A stretch of DNA of 64,000 nucleotides from Rhizobium deserti. GTDB lineage: Bacteria; Pseudomonadota; Alphaproteobacteria; Rhizobiales; Rhizobiaceae. The DNA lies in assembly GCF_004358025.1 (NCBI RefSeq), contig NZ_SMTL01000001.1, positions 62,001 to 126,000 of the forward strand, written 5' to 3'. Shown here piece after piece: positions 25,525 through 34,789 of this stretch (position 1 is the first letter of the stretch; the number at the start of each line of letters is the position of its first letter). Both the position numbers and the translations under genes were made by a program. The notes under the pieces were generated by a model, which was not told the DNA's origin, did not search any database, and worked only from the letters and a program-made list of their open reading frames with translations.

Positions 25525-25902
25525 TTAGAGCATTGCCCGACCAAGCGCCAGCCCGGCAAACACGGCGCAGAGGGAGATCGCCACACTAGCGACCACATAG
25601 CCTCCGGCGGCAGTCACCGATCCCCGTTCGAAAAGCGCGATGACGTCCAGGGAGAAGGCAGAAAAGGTCGTGAACCCGCCTAAGAAGCCGGTGATCAGCA
25701 AAAGGCGCATTTCCGGAGAAGCGTCGAACCGGCGGGTGATCAGCTCAGCGAGAACCCCAATAGCGAATGAGCCGACAACGTTGACCGCCAGAGTGCCCCA
25801 GGGAAAATTGGCGCCGAATTGGCGCAGGGTCCAGAGCCCGACCAGATAGCGACAAACCGAGCCGGCAGCTCCGCCGAATGCAACAAGAGCAAGATTGTTC
25901 AT
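25525..25902 (-). CDS. crcB: Fluoride channel CrcB/Fluc
   Basis: A 125-residue four-helix protein that dimerises as a fluoride exporter. Family marks are GGAAGSVCRYLVG at the N-terminus, GTLAVNVVGSFAIG with the conserved Asn, and the break helix ITGFLGGFTTFSAFSLD. I looked for a fluoride riboswitch in the 100 bases upstream and did not see one. It starts the operon with the pseudouridine synthase 36 bases downstream. Confidence 0.94.
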   Translation of the reverse strand: MNNLALVAFGGAAGSVCRYLVGLWTLRQFGANFPWGTLAVNVVGSFAIGVLAELITRRFDASPEMRLLLITGFLGGFTTFSAFSLDVIALFERGSVTAAGGYVVASVAISLCAVFAGLALGRAML

Positions 25903-26002
25903 GAATAGCGTCTCGAATAAAGCAAGTCCGTTAAAATGCCGGCCTTTTGTTTAAAACCCCCTGCATGTGCGCAGGCTATACTTATTCGATTACAGGATGG
26001 TA

Positions 26003-26302
26003 ATGCACATGACACAAATGGGAACACTGTCAGTCTCGGCCAACGTTGCCGCTTTGAACATGGAAGTGCTCAAGGTGCCGCGCCAGCTATCTGTCAAGGA
26101 CCGCGTCGCAGACGTCAAGTCCGATGCCGACCGCAATGCACAGCGTGCGGAGAATGCCGGCGAGACAGAAGCCGTCGAGATAATGATACCGGCAGCCAAT
26201 GTCTCTCTCGATCTGCTGACGACCGGCCAGCAGCCCCACCAGCAGGCGACAATTCGGGAAGCTCAAGCCGCTTATCAAGAACTGGACGACTGCCCCCCGT
26301 AA
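26003..26302 (+). CDS. Small hypothetical protein
   Basis: A 99-residue protein with no domain I recognise. It is Ala/Val/Gln-rich, with a likely helical middle (SVKDRVADVKSDADRNAQRAENAGE). ATG 26003 has AGGA six bases upstream, and TATACT at 25977-25982 could be its -10. It diverges from crcB; a small hairpin CCTGC / GCAGG (25960-25975) lies between them. Codon use is normal, so I think it is real. Confidence 0.55.
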   Translation: MHMTQMGTLSVSANVAALNMEVLKVPRQLSVKDRVADVKSDADRNAQRAENAGETEAVEIMIPAANVSLDLLTTGQQPHQQATIREAQAAYQELDDCPP

Positions 26303-26327
26303 GTATCTAGGAATTCTGTGCACCGCG

Positions 26328-26352
26328 GGAACTGAAGAGCCCTTACCTCGCT
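26328..26352 (+). promoter_or_regulatory. Weak EcfG-like promoter candidate
   Basis: GGAAC (26328-26332), 16 bases, then CGCT (26349-26352), one base off the CGTT of the stress-sigma consensus. It would place the transcription start about 55-60 bases before the small gene at 26418. Confidence 0.3.
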
Positions 26353-26417
26353 TATCCCGAAACGGCGCGGCACGCAGTGTGACTGGCCGCATCGACGCCT
26401 TCAACAAGGGACGCATT

Positions 26418-26672
26418 ATGAGCGATACGGCCAGCGGAATCTTCGACTTCCAACAGATGAACGTGATCCGCGACGCCCACCGGGACTGGTGCGCGGAGCA
26501 GTCGATAGACGTGGACAGCCCTGTCGGTCATCAGTCTGCTGGTTTGATGTTTGAAGCATACAAAACTGGCAAGACCACGCGCGACGAACTGATAGAGGTC
26601 TGCGAAGAATATGTGCGACAGCGGCAGGAGAATGTTCAGCTTGGCGCGGCGCCGATAGAAAGTCGCTCCTGA
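26418..26672 (+). CDS. Small conserved-looking hypothetical protein
   Basis: An 84-residue acidic protein of unknown function. ATG 26418 follows AAGGGAC at good spacing. The sequence is protein-like and helical, with FDFQQMNVIRDAHRDWCAEQ and KTTRDELIEVCEEYVRQRQ. There is no signal peptide. A weak stress-type promoter motif lies upstream. It converges with the copper chaperone gene. Confidence 0.65.
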   Translation: MSDTASGIFDFQQMNVIRDAHRDWCAEQSIDVDSPVGHQSAGLMFEAYKTGKTTRDELIEVCEEYVRQRQENVQLGAAPIESRS

Positions 26673-26742
26673 ACAGTGCCATCTGAGACTGCGCCACTGC
26701 CCGTTCCGGGTCAGACCTGGTCCGGCTTTGCCGTGATCGATT

Positions 26743-27267
26743 TCAGTTTCTGGCAGGCTGGCCCGGTCCGGCGGCCTCTACTGGAAAAGCTGCGTCCACA
26801 TTGCCGGCTGCCCTGAAGGTCAGCGTTACAGGAACGATAGCGCCCTGCTTGAAAGGTTCTTTGACCTTCAGGAACATCAGGTGAAGCCCACCCGGCGAAA
26901 GCTTCACCGTCTGGCCAGCGGGAATGACGATGCCGTCGTCCAGCCTACGCATCTTCATCACTTCGCCCTGCATAGCCATTTCATGTAATTCAACCGCTGC
27001 GGCGGCAGGGGAAGAGGCGGAAACGAGGACATCATCCGCGGTGCCGCTATTCTTGATGGTCAGGTAACCCCCGCCGACGGGCTGGCCGGGCAGCATGGCC
27101 TTGGTGAAGGCACCGGTTATCTCAAGATTGCCGACCTTGACCGGAACACCGAGCGTCGCTTCGGCGCTTGTCGCAGCGGCGTGTACCAGGCCGGTATTCG
27201 CTCCAGGCAAAGCCGCCAGACTTGCCGTCAGAGCGCCTGCGCGCGCCAGTTTACCAATGAGCTTCAT
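26743..27267 (-). CDS. Periplasmic copper chaperone, PCu(A)C family
   Basis: A 174-residue exported protein that binds Cu(I) and delivers it to cytochrome oxidase, PCu(A)C family. The signal peptide covers about 1-31 (LARAGALTASLAALPG ... VHA). The copper motif H-M-x(n)-M-x(n)-H-x-M is present as HEMAMQGEVMKMRR and GGLHLMFLKV. ATG 27267 with AGGAG upstream is the true start; the frame runs on upstream for 41 codons without meaning. It diverges from the glycine riboswitch. Confidence 0.92.
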   Translation of the reverse strand: MKLIGKLARAGALTASLAALPGANTGLVHAAATSAEATLGVPVKVGNLEITGAFTKAMLPGQPVGGGYLTIKNSGTADDVLVSASSPAAAAVELHEMAMQGEVMKMRRLDDGIVIPAGQTVKLSPGGLHLMFLKVKEPFKQGAIVPVTLTFRAAGNVDAAFPVEAAGPGQPARN

Positions 27268-27425
27268 CTGCCGTCTCCTGCCCTTGACTTGACACGATTG
27301 GTTTGAGCCAATCCACCGCTTGCCGTGCATATACGAAGTTCTTGCCGCGCATAAGCCAGCTGTCAACGTATCGATCATCCTGTTGATCATGCGACGATTT
27401 TAAATCCAACAGCGACATTAGGGGC

Positions 27426-27455
27426 TTGTCAAACCGGCTGCCAAGCCGATAATGC
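27426..27455 (+). promoter_or_regulatory. Candidate promoter of the glycine riboswitch-gcv operon
   Basis: TTGTCA, an 18-base spacer, then TAATGC. The inferred start near 27462 coincides with the 5' edge of the riboswitch, which supports the choice. Confidence 0.4.
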
Positions 27456-27461
27456 AGCCGA

Positions 27462-27625
27462 CCCAATGGGAGAAGCCGCTTCGATGCGGTGCCGAAGGAG
27501 CAACCGCCCCGGAAACTCTCAGGCAAAAGAACCAGCGGGTGACTGACAGGACTCTGGAGAGAAGTCTTCCAAAAGAAGGCTCGCCGAAGGGATAACAATC
27601 TCAGGCGCCAAAGACAGAGGGGGCT
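27462..27625 (+). ncRNA. Tandem glycine riboswitch
   Basis: Two aptamers in a row with the classic conserved blocks. The first has GGGAGAAG, then GTGCCGAAGGAGCAA and AACTCTCAGGCAAAAGAACC; a short linker with ACTCTGGAGAGAAG follows; the second has CGCCGAAGGGATAA, ATCTCAGGCGCCAAAGACAG and AGGGGG. It lies directly before gcvT. Glycine binding normally turns on the cleavage system in this arrangement. The second aptamer shows some changes (GGATAA for GGAGCAA), but its core is intact. No clear terminator hairpin follows, so control could be at translation. Confidence 0.93.
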
Positions 27626-27693
27626 CAAAGACCACGGCGCGGCAGTGCCGGACAATGAGCAGCGCGGAATCCGCGCGGAACCTGGAGGCCTTT

Positions 27694-28830
27694 TTGGACG
27701 ATCATTCCGCTCTCAAGCAAACACCTCTCCACGCCCTGCACCTTTCGCTCGCCGGAAAGATGGTGCCCTTTGCCGGTTATGACATGCCGGTACAATATCC
27801 CGCCGGTGTCCTCAAAGAGCATCTTCATACACGCGCCGCCGCCGGTCTCTTCGACGTTTCCCATATGGGCCAGGTCCGGATAACCGCCGCATCCGGCACT
27901 TATGAGGATGCAGCGGTTGCGCTGGAAGCCCTTGTTCCCGTGGACATCCTCGGCCTCAAGCCCTGCCGCCAGCGCTACGGCTTCTTCACGGCCGACAATG
28001 GCGGCATTCTTGATGACCTGATGATCGCCAATCGCGGCGACCACCTTTTCGTCGTCGTCAACGCCTCCTGCAAGAAAGCCGATCTTGCCCATATGCAGGC
28101 AAATATGCCGGGCTGCAGCGTCACTCTCTTCGATGATCGCGCTCTTCTGGCACTGCAGGGACCTCGGGCCGAGGCCGTGCTCGCCGAACTCTGGCCCGAC
28201 GTCACCACTATGAAATTCATGGATGTCCGTGACGCAACCATTCTCGACGCGGAATGCATTGTCTCGCGCTCCGGCTATTCCGGCGAAGACGGGTTCGAGA
28301 TCTCCGTTCCTGCGGACAAGGCAGAAGCCTTGGCCAAGGCGCTTCTCGATCATCCCGACTGCCAGCCGATCGGCCTCGGCGCCCGCGATTCGCTGCGGCT
28401 TGAAGCGGGGCTGTGCCTCTATGGCAACGATATCGACGCCACGACTTCGCCGATCGAAGCCTCGCTCGAGTGGGCGATCCAAAAGGTGCGGCGCTCGGGC
28501 GGCGAGCGCGCCGGGGGCTATCCGGGCGCAGCCCGCGTCGAGGAGGATCTGCAGAGTGGACCCGTGCGGCGTCGCGTCGGCTTGAAACCTGAAGGCAAGG
28601 CTCCCGTGCGAGCGCATGCTGCCCTGTTTGCCGAGGACTCACCCGAATCGCCGATTGGCGAAGTAACGTCGGGCACATTCGGTCCGACAGCGGAAGGCCC
28701 GGTCGCCATGGGCTATGTTCCGGCGTCGCTTTCAGCACCAGGCACGCGGGTCTTTGCGGAAGTCCGCGGCAAATACCTGCCCCTCACTGTGACTGCCCTT
28801 CCCTTCATCACTCCCACCTACAAACGCTAA
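27694..28830 (+). CDS. gcvT: Glycine cleavage system T protein (aminomethyltransferase)
   Basis: A 378-residue folate enzyme that releases ammonia from the aminomethyl-lipoyl arm of GcvH and makes methylene-tetrahydrofolate. Landmarks are FDVSHMGQV near 53, SGYSGEDGFEISV, LGARDSLRLEAGLCLYGNDID and the C-terminal GTFGPTAEGPVAMGYV. I start at TTG 27694 since GGAGG ends five bases before it and the family begins just before QTPLHALH. An ATG at 27655 would add 13 residues and has no good ribosome binding site. First gene of gcvTHP behind the glycine riboswitch. Confidence 0.93.
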   Translation: MDDHSALKQTPLHALHLSLAGKMVPFAGYDMPVQYPAGVLKEHLHTRAAAGLFDVSHMGQVRITAASGTYEDAAVALEALVPVDILGLKPCRQRYGFFTADNGGILDDLMIANRGDHLFVVVNASCKKADLAHMQANMPGCSVTLFDDRALLALQGPRAEAVLAELWPDVTTMKFMDVRDATILDAECIVSRSGYSGEDGFEISVPADKAEALAKALLDHPDCQPIGLGARDSLRLEAGLCLYGNDIDATTSPIEASLEWAIQKVRRSGGERAGGYPGAARVEEDLQSGPVRRRVGLKPEGKAPVRAHAALFAEDSPESPIGEVTSGTFGPTAEGPVAMGYVPASLSAPGTRVFAEVRGKYLPLTVTALPFITPTYKR

Positions 28831-28851
28831 GAAATCCTCCGGAGAGAACTC

Positions 28852-29214
28852 ATGCTGAAATTCACTGCTGAACACGAATGGCTGAAGCTCGAAGACGGCG
28901 TCGCCACCGTCGGCATTACCCAGCACGCAGCCGACCAGCTCGGCGACCTGGTTTTCGTGGAGCTGCCAGATGTGGGCGCCGAGCTGACCAAGGACGGCAA
29001 TGCCGCCACCGTCGAAAGCGTCAAGGCCGCCTCCGACGTTTATTGTCCACTCGACGGCGAAGTCACCGAAGTCAACCAAGCGATCGTTGACGATCCCTCC
29101 CTGGTCAATTCCGATCCCCAGGGCGGGGCCTGGTTCTTCAAGCTAAAACTGAAAAACGTTGCCGATGCCGACGGCCTGATGGACGAAGCCGCCTATAAGG
29201 AGCTGATCGCCTGA
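28852..29214 (+). CDS. gcvH: Glycine cleavage system H protein
   Basis: A 120-residue lipoyl carrier protein that shuttles the aminomethyl group between GcvP, GcvT and the L protein. The lipoylated Lys is in [20 protein letters not shown] (near 62), in the family position, and the opening [22 protein letters not shown] is standard. CGGAGAG precedes the ATG. It is probably a substrate of LipB, also encoded here. Its stop codon overlaps the gcvP start by one base (TGATG). Confidence 0.97.
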   Translation: MLKFTAEHEWLKLEDGVATVGITQHAADQLGDLVFVELPDVGAELTKDGNAATVESVKAASDVYCPLDGEVTEVNQAIVDDPSLVNSDPQGGAWFFKLKLKNVADADGLMDEAAYKELIA

Positions 29215-32078
29215 TGACCGACAGCACCGATTTCCATTTCACCGACTACCAGCCCTATGACTTCGCCAACCGGCGCCATATCGGCCCTTCGCCGTCGGAA
29301 ATGGCCGACATGCTGAAGGTGATCGGCTATCCGTCCCTCGACGCGCTGATCGACGCGACCGTGCCCTCCTCCATCCGTCAGCAGACCCCGCTGGCCTGGG
29401 GCGCGGCCCTGACCGAACGGGAAGCGCTCGACAAGCTGCGCGAAACCGCCAACAAGAACCAGGTCCTCACCTCGCTGATCGGTCAGGGCTATTACGGCAC
29501 GATCACGCCGCCCGTCATCCAGCGCAACATTCTAGAGAACCCTGCCTGGTACACGGCCTATACGCCCTATCAGCCGGAAATCAGCCAGGGCCGTCTCGAA
29601 GCGCTCTTGAACTTCCAGACGATGATCTGCGACCTGACGGGCCTCGACGTCGCCAATGCCTCGCTGCTCGACGAAGCCACTGCCGCCGCCGAAGCCATGG
29701 CGCTGTGCCAGCGCCAGGCCAAGTCCAAAGCCACGGCCTTCTTCGTCGATGCGGAATGCCATCCCCAGACCATTGCGCTGATCCAGACCCGCGCCGAACC
29801 GCTCGGCTGGACCGTCATCGTCGGCGATCCCATGAGCGATCTTGATCCGGTCGACGTGTTCGGCGCCATCTTCCAGTATCCGGGCACCCACGGCCAGGTA
29901 CGCGACTTCACCGGCCTGATCTCCCGCCTGCACCAGACCGGCGCGGTTGCCGCCGTCGCCGCCGACCTCCTGGCTCTGACGCTGCTGAAGTCACCGGGCG
30001 AAATGGGCGCCGATATCGCGATCGGCTCCTCGCAGCGCTTCGGCGTTCCGGTCGGCTATGGTGGTCCCCATGCCGCCTACATGGCTGTCAAGGATGCGCA
30101 TAAGCGCGCAATGCCCGGCCGTCTTGTCGGTGTTTCCGTCGATGCCCGCGGGAACCGCGCCTATCGCCTCAGCCTGCAGACCCGTGAACAGCATATCCGC
30201 CGCGAAAAGGCCACGTCCAACATCTGCACCGCCCAGGTCCTGCTTGCCGTCATGGCCTCCATGTACGGCGTCTTCCATGGTCCGCAGGGCCTGAAGGCGA
30301 TTGCCCAGCAGGTCCACAAGAAGGCCGTGCTCATGGCCAAGGGGCTGGAAAAGCTCGGCTACACGATCGAGCCGGATACGTTCTTTGATACCATCACCGT
30401 CGAAGTCGGGCACATGCAGGGCCTCATCCTGCGGGCGGCCGTTGCCGAAGGCGTCAACCTGCGCAAGGTTGGGGAAACCAGGATCGGCATGTCGCTTGAT
30501 GAGCGAACGCGCCCGGCGACGCTGGAAGCCGTCTGGCGCGCTTTTGGCGGCAATTTCACCGTCTCCGAATTCGAGGTGGAGTATCGCCTGCCGAATGCCT
30601 TGCTGCGGAAATCGGATTACATGACGCATCCGATCTTCCATATGAACCGCGCCGAAAGCGAGATGACGCGCTACATCCGCCGCCTCTCGGACCGCGACCT
30701 CGCACTTGATCGGGCGATGATCCCGCTCGGCTCCTGCACGATGAAACTGAACGCCACGGCCGAAATGCTGCCGATCACCTGGCCTGAATTTTCCGACATC
30801 CACCCCTTCGTTCCGGAAAACCAGGCGCTCGGCTACAAGGAGATGATCGACGACCTTTCGGCAAAACTCTGCCAGATCACCGGCTATGACGCCTTTTCCA
30901 TGCAGCCGAATTCCGGTGCGCAAGGGGAATATGCCGGTCTCCTCACGATCCGCAACTACCATATCGCCAATGGCGACACCCATCGCGACGTCTGCCTCAT
31001 CCCGACCTCGGCGCATGGCACCAATCCGGCCTCGGCCCAAATGGTCGGCATGAAGGTCGTGGTCGTCAGGGTGCGCGAAAACGGCGACATCGATCTTGAG
31101 GATTTCCGAGCGAAAGCAGTGCAGTACAGGGACAACCTCTCGTGCTGCATGATCACTTATCCGTCCACCCATGGCGTGTTCGAGGAGACGGTAAAGGAAA
31201 TCTGCGACATCACGCACCAGCATGGTGGCCAGGTCTATTTGGACGGCGCCAACATGAACGCCATGGTCGGCCTGTCCCGCCCGGGTGACATCGGCTCCGA
31301 CGTCTCTCATCTCAACCTGCACAAGACCTTCTGCATTCCCCATGGCGGCGGCGGTCCCGGCATGGGACCGATCGGCGTCAAGGCGCATCTTGCGGATCAT
31401 CTGCCGGGCCACCCTCAATGGGATGGCCGCGAAGGCGCGGTCTCGGCAGCGCCATTTGGCTCGCCGTCGATCCTGCCGATCTCCTGGTCCTATTGCCTGA
31501 TGATGGGTGGCGAAGGCCTGACCCAGGCAACCAAGGTTGCGATCCTCAACGCCAACTACATTGCCGCCCGGCTGAAGGGCGCCTATGACGTGCTCTACAA
31601 GTCCGAGGCCGGCCGCGTCGCCCATGAATGCATCATCGATACGCGTCCGCTCAACGCCTCGGCCGGTGTCACGGTCGACGATGTCGCCAAGCGCCTGATC
31701 GACTGCGGTTTCCACGCGCCGACCATGAGCTGGCCGGTCGCCGGCACGCTGATGATCGAGCCGACGGAGAGCGAGACCAAGGCGGAGATTGACCGCTTCT
31801 GCGACGCCATGCTGGCAATCCGCGAGGAAGCCCGCGCCATCGAGGAAGGTCGCATGGACCGGACGAACAACCCGCTCAAGAATGCCCCGCACACGGTAGA
31901 AGACCTGGTCGGCGAATGGGATCGTCCTTATTCCCGCGAACAGGCCTGCTACCCGCCGGGCGCCTTCCGCGTCGACAAATACTGGTCGCCGGTCAACCGC
32001 GTCGACAATGTTTATGGCGACCGCAACCTGATCTGCACCTGCCCGCCGATGGAAGACTACGCCGAAGCGGCTGAATAA
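29214..32078 (+). CDS. gcvP: Glycine dehydrogenase (decarboxylating), P protein
   Basis: A 954-residue PLP enzyme that decarboxylates glycine and loads the aminomethyl group onto GcvH. It is the single-chain form with two fused halves: N-terminal about 1-450 ([34 protein letters not shown]) and C-terminal about 480-954. The PLP Lys is in [18 protein letters not shown] (near 706). [10 protein letters not shown] and [11 protein letters not shown] are further family blocks. Last gene of the operon, followed by a hairpin. No L protein gene is present; Lpd is usually shared with other complexes. Confidence 0.97.
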   Translation: MTDSTDFHFTDYQPYDFANRRHIGPSPSEMADMLKVIGYPSLDALIDATVPSSIRQQTPLAWGAALTEREALDKLRETANKNQVLTSLIGQGYYGTITPPVIQRNILENPAWYTAYTPYQPEISQGRLEALLNFQTMICDLTGLDVANASLLDEATAAAEAMALCQRQAKSKATAFFVDAECHPQTIALIQTRAEPLGWTVIVGDPMSDLDPVDVFGAIFQYPGTHGQVRDFTGLISRLHQTGAVAAVAADLLALTLLKSPGEMGADIAIGSSQRFGVPVGYGGPHAAYMAVKDAHKRAMPGRLVGVSVDARGNRAYRLSLQTREQHIRREKATSNICTAQVLLAVMASMYGVFHGPQGLKAIAQQVHKKAVLMAKGLEKLGYTIEPDTFFDTITVEVGHMQGLILRAAVAEGVNLRKVGETRIGMSLDERTRPATLEAVWRAFGGNFTVSEFEVEYRLPNALLRKSDYMTHPIFHMNRAESEMTRYIRRLSDRDLALDRAMIPLGSCTMKLNATAEMLPITWPEFSDIHPFVPENQALGYKEMIDDLSAKLCQITGYDAFSMQPNSGAQGEYAGLLTIRNYHIANGDTHRDVCLIPTSAHGTNPASAQMVGMKVVVVRVRENGDIDLEDFRAKAVQYRDNLSCCMITYPSTHGVFEETVKEICDITHQHGGQVYLDGANMNAMVGLSRPGDIGSDVSHLNLHKTFCIPHGGGGPGMGPIGVKAHLADHLPGHPQWDGREGAVSAAPFGSPSILPISWSYCLMMGGEGLTQATKVAILNANYIAARLKGAYDVLYKSEAGRVAHECIIDTRPLNASAGVTVDDVAKRLIDCGFHAPTMSWPVAGTLMIEPTESETKAEIDRFCDAMLAIREEARAIEEGRMDRTNNPLKNAPHTVEDLVGEWDRPYSREQACYPPGAFRVDKYWSPVNRVDNVYGDRNLICTCPPMEDYAEAAE

Positions 32079-32085
32079 CGAAACC

Positions 32086-32112
32086 GGGCCTCCGCTCCAA
32101 GGGCGGAGGTCC
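32086..32112. terminator. Hairpin after gcvP
   Basis: A 10-bp stem GGGCCTCCGC / GCGGAGGTCC (one G-T pair) with a 7-base loop, 7 bases after the gcvP stop and 18 before the end of the convergent MBL gene. There is no T-tract, so it may need Rho or serve both strands. Confidence 0.5.
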
Positions 32113-32130
32113 AACTCCAAAGTGTCAAAG

Positions 32131-33015
32131 TCAACGGTAGACGTCGTTGCCACTCTTGCCCGGCTTTGCCGGGTTTCGATCATAGTGCCGACCCTGCGGA
32201 ACCGCGATCTCGCCGAACTCGGCAGCCAACCGGTGGAGAGTTGCACGCATGTGCGCTCCTTGAACGGGTTTTCCGTGCCCCGAAATTATGAGGTCTGGCT
32301 CAAGCGCAGCCAGCAAACGAACCGACTGCTCGGCTGATTCCCAATCCGGCGTCAGGTAACGCGGAGGACCATGCATTTCTGCCTCTTGGGTGAGAACCTC
32401 GTAGACCGATTCCTGGCCCGTCGTGACGATCGCGTCGCCGGCAATTAGCGTTCGGTCGCTGTCGCGCCAAAGCGAGATATGGCCCGGCGCGTGACCGGGT
32501 GTATGCAGCCATTTCCAGCCAGGCATGCCCGGAACGCTTCCATCCTCGGGCAGCGCCTTCAGCCTGGTTCCGACATCGACCGGCGAGCGTGGAAAGAGCG
32601 GCGACAGAAGCGCGATGGCTCCACCGCCCACCGGCGGATCGGCCGGCGGATAGGAGGCCTCCCCACGAAGATAAGGCAGTTCCAAAGAATGGGCATAGAC
32701 GGGAACATCCCATCGTCGGGAAAGGCTCTCGAGCGAGCCGACGTGATCGAAATGGCCGTGGGTCATCACAATCGCGGCCGGCCGGGTATTTTCGCCAAAG
32801 CGGTTCTCGGCGCATTCGACGATCGTGCTTTCGGAGGTCGGCAGGCCGGCGTCGATCAACACCCACTCGCCATTGCCGGAAGGTTTGCCGTAAAAGATGA
32901 CGTTGACGATGGATAGCCGCCGGTAGGCAAGGTCTGGCGCGAACGCCTTAGTTCCGTCGTCTGTCTCAGAAATCGCGGCGAGGTCTTGGGGGCCAAGCGG
33001 AAGTTGGGTTGCCAT
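32131..33015 (-). CDS. MBL fold metallo-hydrolase
   Basis: A 294-residue metallo-beta-lactamase-fold enzyme. The metal motif is MTHGHFDHVGSLE (H-x-H-x-D-H, near 89), with more ligands at HTPGHAPGHISLW, the Asp in LIAGDAIV and the His in IISGHGKPV. Substrate cannot be deduced; glyoxalase II-like, lactonase and other hydrolases share the fold. ATG 33015 with AAGGAGA upstream is chosen over one five codons earlier. dusA is upstream on the same strand, 78 bases away. Confidence 0.88.
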   Translation of the reverse strand: MATQLPLGPQDLAAISETDDGTKAFAPDLAYRRLSIVNVIFYGKPSGNGEWVLIDAGLPTSESTIVECAENRFGENTRPAAIVMTHGHFDHVGSLESLSRRWDVPVYAHSLELPYLRGEASYPPADPPVGGGAIALLSPLFPRSPVDVGTRLKALPEDGSVPGMPGWKWLHTPGHAPGHISLWRDSDRTLIAGDAIVTTGQESVYEVLTQEAEMHGPPRYLTPDWESAEQSVRLLAALEPDLIISGHGKPVQGAHMRATLHRLAAEFGEIAVPQGRHYDRNPAKPGKSGNDVYR

Positions 33016-33093
33016 AGGGTCTCCTTGCATCTTCCGTCCCGAACCGGGAAGAGCAAGGGTTGTTCCAGCTCGGCGATCCTGTGGTGGCGGAAG

Positions 33094-34107
33094 TCAGCCG
33101 GCCAGCATCTTCTGCCCTGCCTGAATGTCGACGACGTCGAAAGCCGCGGCAATGACTTCCGGACCGGCACCGGGACGGGTCGCTTCCGAAGACAGGATCT
33201 GGCGGAACCGGCGTGCGCCGGCATAGCCCTGGAATAGCCCGACCATGTGGCGCGTCACATGGTTCAGCCGTCCGCCCGTGCCGATCACGCTCTCCGCATA
33301 GGCCATCATGCTATCGCGCAAGGTCAACCAATCAGGCTCTGCTGGGCTCGGATCCGCATCCCCGCTGAGCATGGCGTCGACCCCCGCCAGGAGGCCGGTA
33401 TTGTAATAGGCCGCGCGCCCCAGCATGACGCCGTCCATGACTTCCAGATGTTTGGCCGCCTGAGCAAGATCCGTAATGCCGCCGTTGATGCCGATGAAGA
33501 CGTCCGGATTTTCGCGCTTCATCGCGTAGACGAGCGGATAGTCAAGCGGCGGAACCTCCCGGTTCTCCTTTGGCGAAAGCCCTTGCAACCAGGCTTTGCG
33601 GGCATGGATCCAGACCGCATCCGCTCCGGCGCCGATCACCCGTGCCAGAAACTCCGGCAGAACCTCCTGGGGCTCCTGATCGTCGACGCCGATGCGGCAC
33701 TTGACCGTCACCGGAACCGTCGACACCCGCTTCATGGCGGCAACGAGATGCGCCACATGCGCGGGGTCGCGCATCAGACAGGCCCCGAACGTGCCGGACT
33801 GAACCCGATCGGACGGGCAGCCGACATTGAGATTGATTTCGTCATACCCATAGCCGGCGGCGATCTCGATCGCCTGCACCAGCTTGCCTGCGTCGGAGCC
33901 GCCCAGCTGCAGTGCCACCGGATGCTCGACTTCAGAAAAGGAAAGCAGCCTTTCGCGCGGTCCATGAATGATCGCATCCGCCACCACCATTTCCGTGTAG
34001 AGCAGCGCCTTTTTCGACAGCTGACGGTGCAGGAAACGACAATGCCGATCCGTCCAGTCGATCATCGGTGCAACGGCAAAGATTTTGCCCGTCTGGTAAT
34101 GGTTCAT
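33094..34107 (-). CDS. dusA: tRNA-dihydrouridine(20/20a) synthase
   Basis: A 337-residue flavin enzyme that reduces uridine 20/20a in the tRNA D-loop. DusA marks include VAPMIDWTDRHCRFLHRQLSK near the start, the FMN-binding LNVGCPSDRVQSGTFGACLM with the catalytic Cys (near 99), and HARKAWLQGLSPKENREVPPLDY, which is specific to DusA. Length is normal. The ribosome binding site is not obvious. Confidence 0.95.
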   Translation of the reverse strand: MNHYQTGKIFAVAPMIDWTDRHCRFLHRQLSKKALLYTEMVVADAIIHGPRERLLSFSEVEHPVALQLGGSDAGKLVQAIEIAAGYGYDEINLNVGCPSDRVQSGTFGACLMRDPAHVAHLVAAMKRVSTVPVTVKCRIGVDDQEPQEVLPEFLARVIGAGADAVWIHARKAWLQGLSPKENREVPPLDYPLVYAMKRENPDVFIGINGGITDLAQAAKHLEVMDGVMLGRAAYYNTGLLAGVDAMLSGDADPSPAEPDWLTLRDSMMAYAESVIGTGGRLNHVTRHMVGLFQGYAGARRFRQILSSEATRPGAGPEVIAAAFDVVDIQAGQKMLAG

Positions 34108-34320
34108 GAGAAGGCTGTCCGGTATCGGTCTGGCTGCGTTTTTTGAGAACGTGGCCTATACAGCATGCGACGCCATAAATCGAGACGCAGCTTGGTGCAA
34201 CGCTGCCACCTGTTCAACCGGCACCTGTTCGGCATTCGGGAATGAACCGCCAACCGCGTTGACAGCGGAAGCCACGGATGGCACCCACGCAGGGATCAAC
34301 GCCCGCCAGCGAGGAGCCAG

Positions 34321-34740
34321 ATGCCCCATCTCACCATCCACTACACGCCGAACGTCGATACCGATATGGACGCGCTTTGCCACGTGCTGCTGGATACGGT
34401 TCTCGGCATCCGTGATGACGAAGACAAAGCGGTCTTTCCACCGGGCGGTATGCGGGTCATGGCCTTCCCGGCCGCCCATTTCGCGGTAGGCGACGGGAAA
34501 GGCGATTACGGCTTCGTCTACATCAATCTCCGGATCAATCCGGGTCGCTCGGCTCAGATCGTCGCCAGGACCGGCGACAGGATGATGGAAGCAGTCAAGC
34601 AGCATATCGAGCCGCTGTTTTCGCGCTGGCCCATGGGCATCACGCTTAACATCGAGGAATCGCCGGCATCCCTGCCGGGACCGGCACAGCTGCTTTACGA
34701 AGGTTTTCATAACAATCTGCGCGCCCATTTGGCCAAGTAG
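34321..34740 (+). CDS. 5-carboxymethyl-2-hydroxymuconate isomerase-like protein
   Basis: A 139-residue protein of the CHMI group in the tautomerase superfamily. The mature N-terminus would be Pro (MPHLTIHYTPN), the catalytic base of the family, and DYGFVYINLRINPGRSAQIVARTGDRMMEAVKQHI matches CHMI. No other homoprotocatechuate pathway gene is near, so its substrate may differ from the E. coli enzyme. The 213 bases upstream show no other gene. It is followed 49 bases later by the carbonic anhydrase gene on the same strand. Confidence 0.83.
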   Translation: MPHLTIHYTPNVDTDMDALCHVLLDTVLGIRDDEDKAVFPPGGMRVMAFPAAHFAVGDGKGDYGFVYINLRINPGRSAQIVARTGDRMMEAVKQHIEPLFSRWPMGITLNIEESPASLPGPAQLLYEGFHNNLRAHLAK

Positions 34741-34789
34741 AGATACAGGCGCTTTGCCCGTCATCGAACCTCCAGATCAGGACCATCCC

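Noticed and set aside
25903..26002. Fluoride riboswitch upstream of crcB
   Set aside because: The conserved crcB-motif blocks could not be found in either orientation.
29991..32246. A 751-codon open frame on the minus strand opposite gcvP
   Set aside because: It mirrors the codon pattern of gcvP, shows no family motif and has no ribosome binding site. It is a GC-rich antisense shadow.
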